Assembly (NCBI RefSeq): GCF_000425385.1
Contig: NZ_AUDI01000001.1
Span: 518,331-582,330 of the forward strand
DNA: 64,000 bases
From: Pseudoduganella violaceinigra DSM 15887
Lineage (GTDB): Bacteria; Pseudomonadota; Gammaproteobacteria; Burkholderiales; Burkholderiaceae_D
Direction of reading: 5' to 3'
Within the stretch, counting starts at the first letter, position 1. Every line of letters starts with the position of its first letter. Shown here one piece after another: positions 37,561 through 45,248 of the stretch. The position numbers and the translations under genes are program-made. A model generated the notes under the pieces. That model was not told the DNA's origin. It saw only the letters and a list, made by a program, of their open reading frames with translations, and ran no database searches.

Positions 37561-37609
37561 ACGGCGCCCTGAGGCGCCGTTGTCGCAAAGGCGGGCATTG
37601 CCCGCCTTT
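37561..37609 (+). terminator. Tandem hairpin terminator between ispB and the MFS gene
   Basis: Two stems: ACGGCGCC/GGCGCCGT (37561-37580) and AAAGGCGGGC/GCCCGCCTTT (37587-37609), the second followed by a T run. It can serve both converging genes. Confidence 0.88.
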
Positions 37610-37625
37610 TTCTTTTCTTGCTCGC

Positions 37626-39254
37626 TTACTTGAACAGTACTACCGCTTTCTGCAAAGTGATCCAGATGCCGATCGCCAGCGGAATGCCCACTGCTATCCA
37701 GGCAAAGGAAACCACGGCCGGATTGCCGCCGCCGCCCGCAACGGCAACGCGCGCTCCGTTTTGCGACGCGGCCTCGCGTTCATGCGCCAGTTTCTTCTCG
37801 TCGGCCAGTTCGGCATCGGACATGAAATAGCGCGCGGCGATAGGTCGCACCAGCAGGTTGCAGAGCAGTCCCAATACGATCAGGCCGGCCAGCACATACA
37901 TGGTGATGTCGTACACCTGCGCCTTCGGCACGCCCGCCGCCAGCTGGTATTCGCGCAGGTAGGTGACCAGGATCGGCCCCAGGATGCCGGCCGCCGACCA
38001 CGCTGTCAGCAGGCGGCCGTGGATCGCGCCCACCATCTGGGTGCCGAACAGGTCGGCCAGGTATGCCGGAATGGTGGCAAAGCCGCCGCCGTACATCGAC
38101 AGGATGACGCAGAAGGCCGCGACGAACAGGGCCAGCTGGCCGTTATGCGACAGCGACGGGATCGACGCGTACAGCACAAAGCCCAGCACGAAGAACACGA
38201 AATAAGTCGCTTTGCGGCCGATGAAGTCCGAGCAGGTCGACCAGAAGAAGCGGCCGCCAATATTGAACAGCGACAGCAGGCCGGTAAAGCCAGCCGCAAT
38301 CGCCGCCGTCTGGCCCTTCTGCGCCGCAGTCAGGTCGTTGAATGGAATGTCCAGGCCAATCAGCCTGCCGCCGAACACTTCCTGCAGCAGCGGCGAAGCC
38401 ATGCCCAGGATGCCGATACCGGCCGAGACGTTCAGCCAGAGCACACCCCACAGCAGCCAGAACTGAGGAATATTCCACACCTTGCGGGCATGGATATGGC
38501 GGGTGGTGATCATGGCGTTATTGGTTTGCGCTACCGGCGCCGTCCAGCCTTCCGGCTTCCAGCCGGCGGCAGGAATGCGGTAGGCCAGCGCGCCCGCCAT
38601 CATGAAGACGAAGTAGATCGCTGCCAAGACGAGGAAGGTTTCCCAGACGCCGACCGAGTTTGGCGTGGCGAAGAATTTCATCAGCTTGTCGGCCAGCGGT
38701 GCGCCGATCATGGCGCCGCCACCAAAGCCCATGATGGCCATGCCGGTGGCCATGCCGCGACGGTCAGGGAACCATTTGATCAGCGTCGATACCGGCGAAA
38801 TATAACCCAGTCCCAGGCCGATACCGCCAATCAGGCCGGAGCCCAGCCACATCAGCGTAATCTGGTGCAGGTAAACGCCCAGCGCCGAAATCACCAGGCC
38901 GCCGCACCAGCAGACGGCAGACACCACACCGGCCTTGCGCGGGCCGACGCGTTCCAGCCAGCCGCCGAACGTGGCCGCCGCGGCGCCGAGGAACACGAAG
39001 AACATCGTGTACATCCAGCCCAGCATGGAGATTTTCCAGTCGCAGCTGGAAGAAAAGATCTCGGCGAAGAAACCCATATCAGCCGGACAGGCGATCGATT
39101 CCTTGATGCCGAGCGCATGCGACAGCGGCAGCCAGAAGACGGAGAAGCCGTAAGCCATGCCGATGCAAAGATGAATGGCCAGCGCCGCAGGCGGCACCAG
39201 CCATCGGTTAAATCCGGGAGCGGCGACAGTCCGCTCCTTGTCTAGAAAGCCCAT
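37626..39254 (-). CDS. OFA-type MFS transporter
   Basis: 542 residues with 12 or more membrane helices plus an extra hydrophobic C-terminal helix (about 515-540). The N-terminal LVPPAALAIHLCIGMAYGFS and later GLGLGYISPVSTLIKWFPDR resemble the oxalate/formate antiporter group. It would exchange small carboxylates; the substrate is not evident. Stand-alone gene with a long AT-rich leader upstream (39255-39398). Confidence 0.85.
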   Translation of the reverse strand: MGFLDKERTVAAPGFNRWLVPPAALAIHLCIGMAYGFSVFWLPLSHALGIKESIACPADMGFFAEIFSSSCDWKISMLGWMYTMFFVFLGAAAATFGGWLERVGPRKAGVVSAVCWCGGLVISALGVYLHQITLMWLGSGLIGGIGLGLGYISPVSTLIKWFPDRRGMATGMAIMGFGGGAMIGAPLADKLMKFFATPNSVGVWETFLVLAAIYFVFMMAGALAYRIPAAGWKPEGWTAPVAQTNNAMITTRHIHARKVWNIPQFWLLWGVLWLNVSAGIGILGMASPLLQEVFGGRLIGLDIPFNDLTAAQKGQTAAIAAGFTGLLSLFNIGGRFFWSTCSDFIGRKATYFVFFVLGFVLYASIPSLSHNGQLALFVAAFCVILSMYGGGFATIPAYLADLFGTQMVGAIHGRLLTAWSAAGILGPILVTYLREYQLAAGVPKAQVYDITMYVLAGLIVLGLLCNLLVRPIAARYFMSDAELADEKKLAHEREAASQNGARVAVAGGGGNPAVVSFAWIAVGIPLAIGIWITLQKAVVLFK

Positions 39255-39398
39255 ATTTACCCCTTATTGTTAATTGGACGAATCAGAAAAAAATCGCATA
39301 CCCAGATGCGCGCGCGATTATCACGAGTTATTTCCGATTTGTTAAACCAAATTTACAATTTGAGAGAAATTTAGACGTTTTCCTTTACATTCTCTTCG

Positions 39399-40220
39399 CT
39401 ACTGCCCCTTGAGCGCAATGATGCGCCGGCGCGCAAAATACGCCATCCATGCATGCGGAGCGACCGACGGATAGCGCAGCTTTCCAAGCACCATCCAGGC
39501 ATCGCGATAGGCCAGCCAGCTGCGCTGCGGTTCAAGCGCAGGTTTCAGCAGACTCATTTCACGTTCGGCACGGGCAGCATCGTCCGCCGAAAACGAGGGC
39601 AGTTTGCCGGCCTCAAACTCCTGCAACGCGTCCAGGATTTCCGAGCGCTGCACAGCGTCGCTTGCTTGGCGCCGCAGCTGCTGCAGCGCAGCCTTCTCGC
39701 TATCGGTCCAGCGAGCGGACAGCGTATCGATGCGGGCACCGCGTTCCTGGTCGGTCAAATCTGTACGGATTGCGGCGCAACGGGCGCCGAGATGGCTGCT
39801 TGCAGCATCATCGCAAATGTCGATCTTCGGCGAAGGACCTTCCTTGCCGGTTTGCATACGCGTCAGCCTGGACAGGCGCGCTTCGGTTTCTGGCGCCAGG
39901 GCGTTCGAGCGGCAGGCCGCCATCTTCGCCACGGCGTAATTGCGCGGCACGCCAAGCCCGTTCGCGTAGAGCATCATCAGGACGTCGTGCCTGTCGTTTG
40001 CAAAAGCGCAGTGGCGCGCTTTGACGTAGTCGAAATGCACACCGATGCCGTAATACAGCTTGTCTGCGTCGCAATCCTTCAATGCCGCAGCCTGCTCCGC
40101 CGTCGGTCGGTGCGAGAAGGGATAGGTGGCAAGCATGTCGATCTCGCATTCCGCGGTGTCGGCTTGCGCGCTAGCCGCCAGAACGGCCGCCGACATTCCA
40201 AAGGCAAGGAGATGGCGCAC
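39399..40220 (-). CDS. Secreted protein with LprI-like C-terminus
   Basis: 273 residues. Signal peptide MRHLLAFGMSAAVLAASAQA. The middle has Cys residues and a Sel1-like LMMLYANGLGVPRNYAVAKM segment; the C-terminus RSWLAYRDAWMVLGKLRYPS is like the DUF1311/LprI lysozyme-inhibitor family. Role unknown; a periplasmic inhibitor or assembly factor is possible. Starts one base after the arsC stop. Confidence 0.7.
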   Translation of the reverse strand: MRHLLAFGMSAAVLAASAQADTAECEIDMLATYPFSHRPTAEQAAALKDCDADKLYYGIGVHFDYVKARHCAFANDRHDVLMMLYANGLGVPRNYAVAKMAACRSNALAPETEARLSRLTRMQTGKEGPSPKIDICDDAASSHLGARCAAIRTDLTDQERGARIDTLSARWTDSEKAALQQLRRQASDAVQRSEILDALQEFEAGKLPSFSADDAARAEREMSLLKPALEPQRSWLAYRDAWMVLGKLRYPSVAPHAWMAYFARRRIIALKGQ

Positions 40221-40568
40221 TTAAAGGATCTCGTTGACCGTTTCAGGCGGGCGGCACAGACGCACCCCCTTGTCCGTCACCACGAAGGGACGATTGATCA
40301 ACTCTGGATGCGCCATCATGGCGTCGACCAGCTTATCTTCCGAAAGAGATTCATCGCCCAGGCCAAGCTGGTCGTACAGCTCGCCCTTGTTGCGCATGGC
40401 GCCGCGCGCCGTCAGGCCGGCCCGTGCGATCAGGTCCACCAGTACTTCACGCGAAGGCGGCGCTTTCAGGTATTCGACGATCTCCGGCTCGATGCCAGCC
40501 GCGCGGATCAGGGCCAGCGCACCGCGCGAATTGCTGCACGCGTTGTTGTGATAAATGGTAATTCCCAT
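40221..40568 (-). CDS. arsC: Arsenate reductase, glutaredoxin-coupled
   Basis: 115 residues. Catalytic Cys in HNNACSNSRGALALI (Cys11) and the Arg-containing RPFVVTDKGVRLCRPPE are the ArsC-family hallmarks. It reduces arsenate with glutathione/glutaredoxin. No other ars genes are adjacent. The start at 40568 gives the typical MGITIYHNN. Confidence 0.93.
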   Translation of the reverse strand: MGITIYHNNACSNSRGALALIRAAGIEPEIVEYLKAPPSREVLVDLIARAGLTARGAMRNKGELYDQLGLGDESLSEDKLVDAMMAHPELINRPFVVTDKGVRLCRPPETVNEIL

Positions 40569-40661
40569 GGTGCAAATCAAAATGTCTGAAAGACGCACTA
40601 TATCATCGGGCTGGGTGTTGATAAATGCATAAAATTATGGGTAAAATCACCTTACACCAGT

Positions 40662-40738
40662 CGGGGTGTAGCTTAGCCCGGTAGAGCGCTACGTTCGGGA
40701 CGTAGAGGCCGGAGGTTCGAATCCTCTCACCCCGACCA
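40662..40738 (+). tRNA. tRNA-Pro (anticodon CGG)
   Basis: 77 bases with encoded CCA. Acceptor CGGGGTG pairs with CACCCCG; the anticodon stem CTACG/CGTAG encloses TTCGGGA, giving anticodon CGG; the T-loop is GGTTCGAATCC. An accessory island begins on its 3' side. Confidence 0.97.
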
Positions 40739-41082
40739 CAGAAACCCAGACATAACTGCAGTTCTGCGGCCGAGTTTTCCAGAAGGGCGGCGACATCTCG
40801 ACCGACTGACCTAGCCCACCCCGACGTCACTTTCCGCGGTCTGCCCGGCTTTGCGCCGAGGCTCAGGCTGGCTGCTATCTATTTCTTCTCGCCTGCATTG
40901 ATCAATCGCAGTTAATGGTCCAAGCCGCTGTGCCACACTGAAACTTGCCCGTCGACTTCGTTCCGTAAGTGCCGTCTACATTGTCCACGCAAGCTTTGCT
41001 AATTTTCCTGCCGACGACACCGCTGAACGAGCAGCCCGCCAAGCAGTCCCTTCTAAATAAACCGGACAAGGAGCCTAACATC
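40739..41082. other. Gap between tRNA-Pro and hcp
   Basis: About 340 bases. No copy of the tRNA 3' end was seen downstream. On the minus strand an open frame (41084-40902) reads into a Cys-containing stretch (ACVDNVDGTYGTKSTGKFQC, then GTAAWTINCD). It looks more like a protein fragment than random sequence, but it overlaps the hcp ribosome site and is probably a remnant. Confidence 0.4.
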
Positions 41083-41577
41083 ATGGCAATCGACGTCTAT
41101 CTGCAAATTGAAGGTATCAAAGGCGAGTCCCAGGACGACAAACACAAAGAGTGGATTGAGGTGACCAGTGTTCATTGGGGCATCCATCAACCACGCAGCG
41201 GCACGGCTTCGACAGCCGGCGGCCATACGGCAGAGCGCGTGTCGATGTCCGACATTTCGTTCTCCAAATTGGCGGACCTGTCCTCCCCTGTCCTCGCGCA
41301 GACATGTGCCGCCGGCAAGACGATACCCAGAGCCAGGTTCGAGTTCTTCCGCGCCGATGGCAATGGGACCCGCGTCAAATACTTTGAAATCGAACTCGCG
41401 AACGTCTTGATCGGAATGGTCAAGCCGCATCTCGGCGGCGATGAATCGTATTTGTGTGAGACAGTGAACCTGAAATATTCCAAGGTGAACTGGACCTACA
41501 CCCAGCAGAAAATCAGTGGAGGTATGGCTGGCTCCACGGTGGGCGGCTGGGATTTGGCAGCCAACAAGATCGTGTAG
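41083..41577 (+). CDS. hcp: Hcp-family type VI secretion tube protein
   Basis: 164 residues, standard Hcp length. MAIDVYLQIEGIKGESQDD, WIEVTSVHWGIHQPRSG, TPxAERVSMSDISFSKLAD-like central part and VKYFEIELANVLIG match Hcp. It forms the hexameric ring tube of the T6SS and can carry effectors. Strong AAGGAG ribosome site. No other T6SS structural genes are in the window, so this is an orphan hcp, placed just before an effector-like gene. Confidence 0.95.
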   Translation: MAIDVYLQIEGIKGESQDDKHKEWIEVTSVHWGIHQPRSGTASTAGGHTAERVSMSDISFSKLADLSSPVLAQTCAAGKTIPRARFEFFRADGNGTRVKYFEIELANVLIGMVKPHLGGDESYLCETVNLKYSKVNWTYTQQKISGGMAGSTVGGWDLAANKIV

Positions 41578-41586
41578 AGGTGCGCC

Positions 41587-41982
41587 ATGCCTGTCGATAT
41601 CGAAAAGTTCGCGAAACATCTGCGTAACCATGCGCTTAGGGACCACCACGGCCAAGGGAAATGTGGCGAGTACGTCAGAAAAGCACTACAGGCTGGCGGT
41701 GCGCATTTTAACGAGTTCAGCCCGCCGCGTTATGGAAAGCTTTATCGCTTAACCTTGGAGCGGCTCGGATTCCACGAAATAACGGTGGACGATCCTGACA
41801 AGTTCAATTTCATTCGCGGCGACGTTATGGTAATGGAGCCGCACACGGGTAGCATAGCCGGCCACGTTGCCGGATATGACGGGAAAGATTGGATATCGGA
41901 TTTTGTCCAGACCGATTTTTGGGCCGGGCCCGCTTATCGCAGTCAAAAACCAAGGCCCGCGTATGCTGTCTACCGCTATTAG
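41587..41982 (+). CDS. Papain-like peptidoglycan amidase, putative T6SS effector
   Basis: 131 residues, no signal peptide. Cys26 in QGKCGEYVRKALQAGG and His93 in AGHVAGYDGKDWISDFVQTD fit an NlpC/P60-CHAP-like amidase; the Asp-containing end YRSQKPRPAYAVYRY is typical of T6SS amidases. It would cleave peptidoglycan peptide bonds in the periplasm of a rival cell. It lies 9 bases after hcp and overlaps the putative immunity gene by 20 bases. Exact Tae class uncertain. Confidence 0.8.
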   Translation: MPVDIEKFAKHLRNHALRDHHGQGKCGEYVRKALQAGGAHFNEFSPPRYGKLYRLTLERLGFHEITVDDPDKFNFIRGDVMVMEPHTGSIAGHVAGYDGKDWISDFVQTDFWAGPAYRSQKPRPAYAVYRY

Positions 41983-42556
41983 AAAAATTGCCGCTGCAGT
42001 CCTGTTCGGAATCAGCGTAGCAGCTCTGGCTGCCACGGGTGGGAATAAACCGCCCCGCTTTCTGACGGTTCCGGCATTGGGGCTGCGCTTGCCACTTGAT
42101 CGGATCAACCTTGAGCTGTTTCCTGAGGACTTGCGGCTAAGGTGCAGCCAGCTCGAGGATGAATTCGTCACAAGCCGCGTATGGATATTTGGGCGCACGC
42201 AGGGAGGGTCGAAAACGTATTACGTACTGACTGGCTATTTCACGCGATTGAACAAAGAGCCGGAGCAAAATCTATACGAATTTTGGAATAATGGGGCAGT
42301 CTATACCGTGACGAGCAGCAAGTGCGGCGGCGATGACGCAACGGAGACATTCGCAACGCATGATCCTAACGCCGACAAAGATGGCAATGTGCCCGATCCA
42401 ATCCTGCGAGAGTTAGCCCGCGACCTTGCCGCCAGAACAGTTCGGGCAGCTGGAGGTCCTGACCGCCTACGCAGTGAAATCAAGAAACAGCACATCGACT
42501 TCCATAAACTCGCACCCGAGCTGCAGGAAGCGTTCGCCCAATATTTCGCGAGGTGA
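41963..42556 (+). CDS. Putative periplasmic immunity protein to the amidase
   Basis: 197 residues. Signal peptide MLSTAIRKIAAAVLFGISVA, cleavage near LAATG. Mature part with two Cys residues (LRCSQL, SSKCGG) and a C-terminal helical region. No family recognised. The immunity role is inferred from three facts: its start lies inside the effector gene, it is exported to where the amidase would act, and it directly follows hcp-effector. Confidence 0.65.
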   Translation: MLSTAIRKIAAAVLFGISVAALAATGGNKPPRFLTVPALGLRLPLDRINLELFPEDLRLRCSQLEDEFVTSRVWIFGRTQGGSKTYYVLTGYFTRLNKEPEQNLYEFWNNGAVYTVTSSKCGGDDATETFATHDPNADKDGNVPDPILRELARDLAARTVRAAGGPDRLRSEIKKQHIDFHKLAPELQEAFAQYFAR

Positions 42557-42981
42557 GCTGGAAGGTGCAGAAAGGCGTTGATCTGTCGACTGAGACAAGA
42601 GGCCGCACTACACTCACTCCCGCTACTACAGGTCAGGCGGCAACACCCCCTTCTGGCGGCGACCGCCGCCCTGGCCATACGGCGGAGCGGATGGCGATGT
42701 CCGACGTCTCCCTCTGCAAGTTGGCAGATCGCTCTTCCCCGATCCTCGCCCAAACCTGCGCAGCCGGCAAAACAATACCCGAGGTTAAGTTCGAGTTCTT
42801 CCGAGCAGACGGCAGTGGAACGCGGGTCAAATATATTGAGATCGATCTGTCGAAGGGGCTGCAGCGCGAGAGATTGTTGAATCAAACGGCCACCATATTC
42901 AGCCCAACTGCAATGCTGATCAAGGCGACCTGGACCACCGCATTGACGGTGTCTACTGTGCGTAAGGCCCTACGGAGGTGA
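42553..42981 (+). pseudogene. Second hcp copy, truncated and decayed
   Basis: The open frame begins with GTG overlapping the immunity stop. From about 42670 to 42858 it reads as Hcp (HTAERMAMSDVSLCKLADRS, SSPILAQTCAAGKTIP, FEFFRADGSGTRVKYIEIDL), close to the intact copy. The first 45 residues of Hcp and everything after the EIDL segment are absent, replaced by unrelated sequence. It cannot form an Hcp ring and is likely a remnant of a former tandem hcp-effector unit. Confidence 0.8.
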
Positions 42982-43064
42982 ACGCAAAGGGCAGCCACTA
43001 TCGGTGCGGATCAGCGCGGTCGCGTGATCGTCGGAAGAGAGATTAAGTAAAACGTGGTAGACCA

Positions 43065-43088
43065 GGGTCAGACCCAAGGGTCTGACCC
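43065..43088. repeat. Perfect GGGTCAGACCC...GGGTCTGACCC hairpin
   Basis: Arms 43065-43075 and 43078-43088 are perfectly complementary over 11 bases around AA. Same core as the elements at 2938-2961 and 6855-6881. It lies in the gap between the decayed hcp and the GH25 gene. Confidence 0.8.
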
Positions 43089-43187
43089 GCAAATGCTGCG
43101 GTTGCTGGCAAATGCCATATTTCCCACTAATCGCGAAGTACCCAAAAACATCGGCCTTGTGTCGGGATAGAATTTGAAGAGGCTAGG

Positions 43188-43820
43188 TCAGTGGTATTGA
43201 CCGTTCCAGAACTGTGGCAGTTGTTCGGCGGTGCCGTTGAACTGATCGCGGTCGCAGCGCCCGATTCCATCCACGCTGTGCGGTTCGGGGCCGACGCCGC
43301 CGTCCGTATACTGCCAGAGCGTCCATTTGTCCCACACTTTGGGAATCAGCGGCGCCTTGCCATATTGGGCGATCCACAGCCAGCATTTGGACAGCTCCGT
43401 CTGGCCTGGCGAAGTGATGCCCGCCTTGGCCAGCGCTTCCTTGATGGTGTGGCCGGAATACAGGCCGGGATAGCGGCCCGTTTGCGTGAACACGTAGTGC
43501 ACGAATTCCTCCGCTTCCTGCAGGCTCATGTCCTGGCCCTGGGGGTTGGGTTCGAAGTCTAGGACCAGCAATGTGTCCTTGCCGGCCACAGAGATCAGCC
43601 AGTCCGCCTGTGCGCTTGCATCGCCTGCCGTGCCGAAATGATAGGCGCCGAACTTTAAGCCGGCGGCATCGCACAACTCTCGATGCTGGCGGAAGGTGGG
43701 GTCGGCGTACTTGGTTCCCTGCGTTGCTTTCTGAAATACGCCCAATACACCGGCCTTCTTGGCTGCCGCCAGGCTCGTAATCGAGTTGTGGTGCGATAGG
43801 TCGACAATAGCATTCAGCAT
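43188..43820 (-). CDS. GH25 lysozyme-like protein
   Basis: 210 residues; start at 43820 with AAGGAGG ribosome site. GH25 features: AIVDLSHHNSITSLAAAKKA at the N-terminus with the first Asp, GVFQKATQGTKYADPTFRQH, and the catalytic DxE in TLLVLDFEPNPQG. It hydrolyses the glycan strand of peptidoglycan. No signal peptide, so release may be by T6SS or lysis. It is next to, but on the opposite strand from, the hcp cassette. Confidence 0.88.
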   Translation of the reverse strand: MLNAIVDLSHHNSITSLAAAKKAGVLGVFQKATQGTKYADPTFRQHRELCDAAGLKFGAYHFGTAGDASAQADWLISVAGKDTLLVLDFEPNPQGQDMSLQEAEEFVHYVFTQTGRYPGLYSGHTIKEALAKAGITSPGQTELSKCWLWIAQYGKAPLIPKVWDKWTLWQYTDGGVGPEPHSVDGIGRCDRDQFNGTAEQLPQFWNGQYH

Positions 43821-43961
43821 GGCTGCCTCCTTGGGTGGCTGTGAATGGTTTACCCTTGCCAGTATAGGATGTGCTTCGGCCGGGATTCTCTCCAATTCTA
43901 TTTCACCGCAATGCTATCGGCTGATCGTCGCTGCCCTGCTCGCCAGGTCCGGCGTCGTGCC

Positions 43962-45227
43962 TTAGCGGGCCGCATACATGGCGGAATATTTCGCGCCAAA
44001 ATAGAGGATAAAGGCGTAGCAGGCGGCAGGCAGCATGAACGATGCCTGGACGCCGATCGCATCGGCCAGCGCGCCTTGGGCAAACGGCACCAGGGCGCCG
44101 CCGACAATGGCCATGCAAAGGATGCCCGAGCCCTGTCCCGTGTACTTGCCCAAACCGTGCAGCGCCATGCTGAAGATGGTCGGGAACATGATCGAGTTGC
44201 ACAGGCCGACAGCGAGGATGGCCCACATCGCGACACTGCCTTTGCCGAATGCAGCAGCCAGCACCAGCGCAATCGCCACCAGGGCATTGACGGCCAGCGT
44301 CTTGCCGGGGCTGGCCACGCGCATTACCGCGAAGCCGATGAAGCGGCCAACCATGGCGCCGCCCCAATAGACACTGACGTAGTTAGCCGCGTCGGCATGC
44401 GACAAGCCCGCGATGTGCGCCTCGCCGAGGAAGTTGATCAGGAAGCTGCCGATACTGACTTCCGCGCCCACGTACAGGAAGATGCCGATTGCACCCAGCA
44501 CAAGATGGCGGTGGGCCCAGGCCGATCCATGGCCCTCGCCTGCCAGCGACACATCGTCGCAGTCGGCGATCCGGGGCAACCTGGCGAAGTAGAACAGCAC
44601 TGCCAGCAAGGCGAGTGCGCCGGCCAGCGCCAGATAGGGGCCGCGTACAGTGGCGGCGTCCGCGGCCACGCCACTCGCCGCACCAACAGTCGACAGGATC
44701 AGCAAGCCGCCAAACTTCGGTCCGATCGTCGTGCCGAGGGAGTTGAACGCCTGCGTCAGGTTCAAGCGGCTGGATGCGGTGCGCGGCGGGCCAAGCACCG
44801 TCACATAGGGGTTGGCGGCCACCTGCAGCACGGTGATACCAGAGGCCAGGACGAAGAACGCCAGCAGGAACAGGCCATAACCGCCGGACGACGCCGGGTA
44901 AAACAACACGCAGCCGCCTGCCGCGATCAGCAGGCCGGCCACGGCGCCTTTCTGGTAGCCGATACGGCGGATCAGAGCACCCGCCGGCAGCGAGACGATG
45001 AAGTAGGCGCCGAAGAAGCAGAGTTGAACCAGCATCGCCTGAAAGTAGGACAGCGTGTAAATCGCCTTCAGGTGCGGAATCAGGATGTCGTTCAACGACG
45101 TGATCAAGCCCCACATGAAGAACAGCAATGTGACGATAACCAGCGCGCTGGTGTTGCTTCCGTTTTGGGTGCCCTCTGCCGCTGCCGGCACTGCTGCGGG
45201 CGCGGTGTTGTGTGCCATGTTTGCCAT
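43962..45227 (-). CDS. FHS-family sugar permease (MFS)
   Basis: 421 residues with 12 membrane helices. The motif [20 protein letters not shown] and [12 protein letters not shown] are diagnostic of the FHS (FucP/GluP) group of sugar:H+ symporters. Last gene of the mannoside locus, so mannose is the probable substrate. Ribosome site GAGGAGA before the ATG; 21 bases after the GH92 stop. Confidence 0.92.
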   Translation of the reverse strand: MANMAHNTAPAAVPAAAEGTQNGSNTSALVIVTLLFFMWGLITSLNDILIPHLKAIYTLSYFQAMLVQLCFFGAYFIVSLPAGALIRRIGYQKGAVAGLLIAAGGCVLFYPASSGGYGLFLLAFFVLASGITVLQVAANPYVTVLGPPRTASSRLNLTQAFNSLGTTIGPKFGGLLILSTVGAASGVAADAATVRGPYLALAGALALLAVLFYFARLPRIADCDDVSLAGEGHGSAWAHRHLVLGAIGIFLYVGAEVSIGSFLINFLGEAHIAGLSHADAANYVSVYWGGAMVGRFIGFAVMRVASPGKTLAVNALVAIALVLAAAFGKGSVAMWAILAVGLCNSIMFPTIFSMALHGLGKYTGQGSGILCMAIVGGALVPFAQGALADAIGVQASFMLPAACYAFILYFGAKYSAMYAAR

Positions 45228-45248
45228 GCTTGTCTCCTCGGTTTTCTC

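Noticed and set aside
40662..43820. An integrative element at tRNA-Pro with attachment-site repeat
   Set aside because: No integrase and no copy of the tRNA 3' end was seen downstream within the window.
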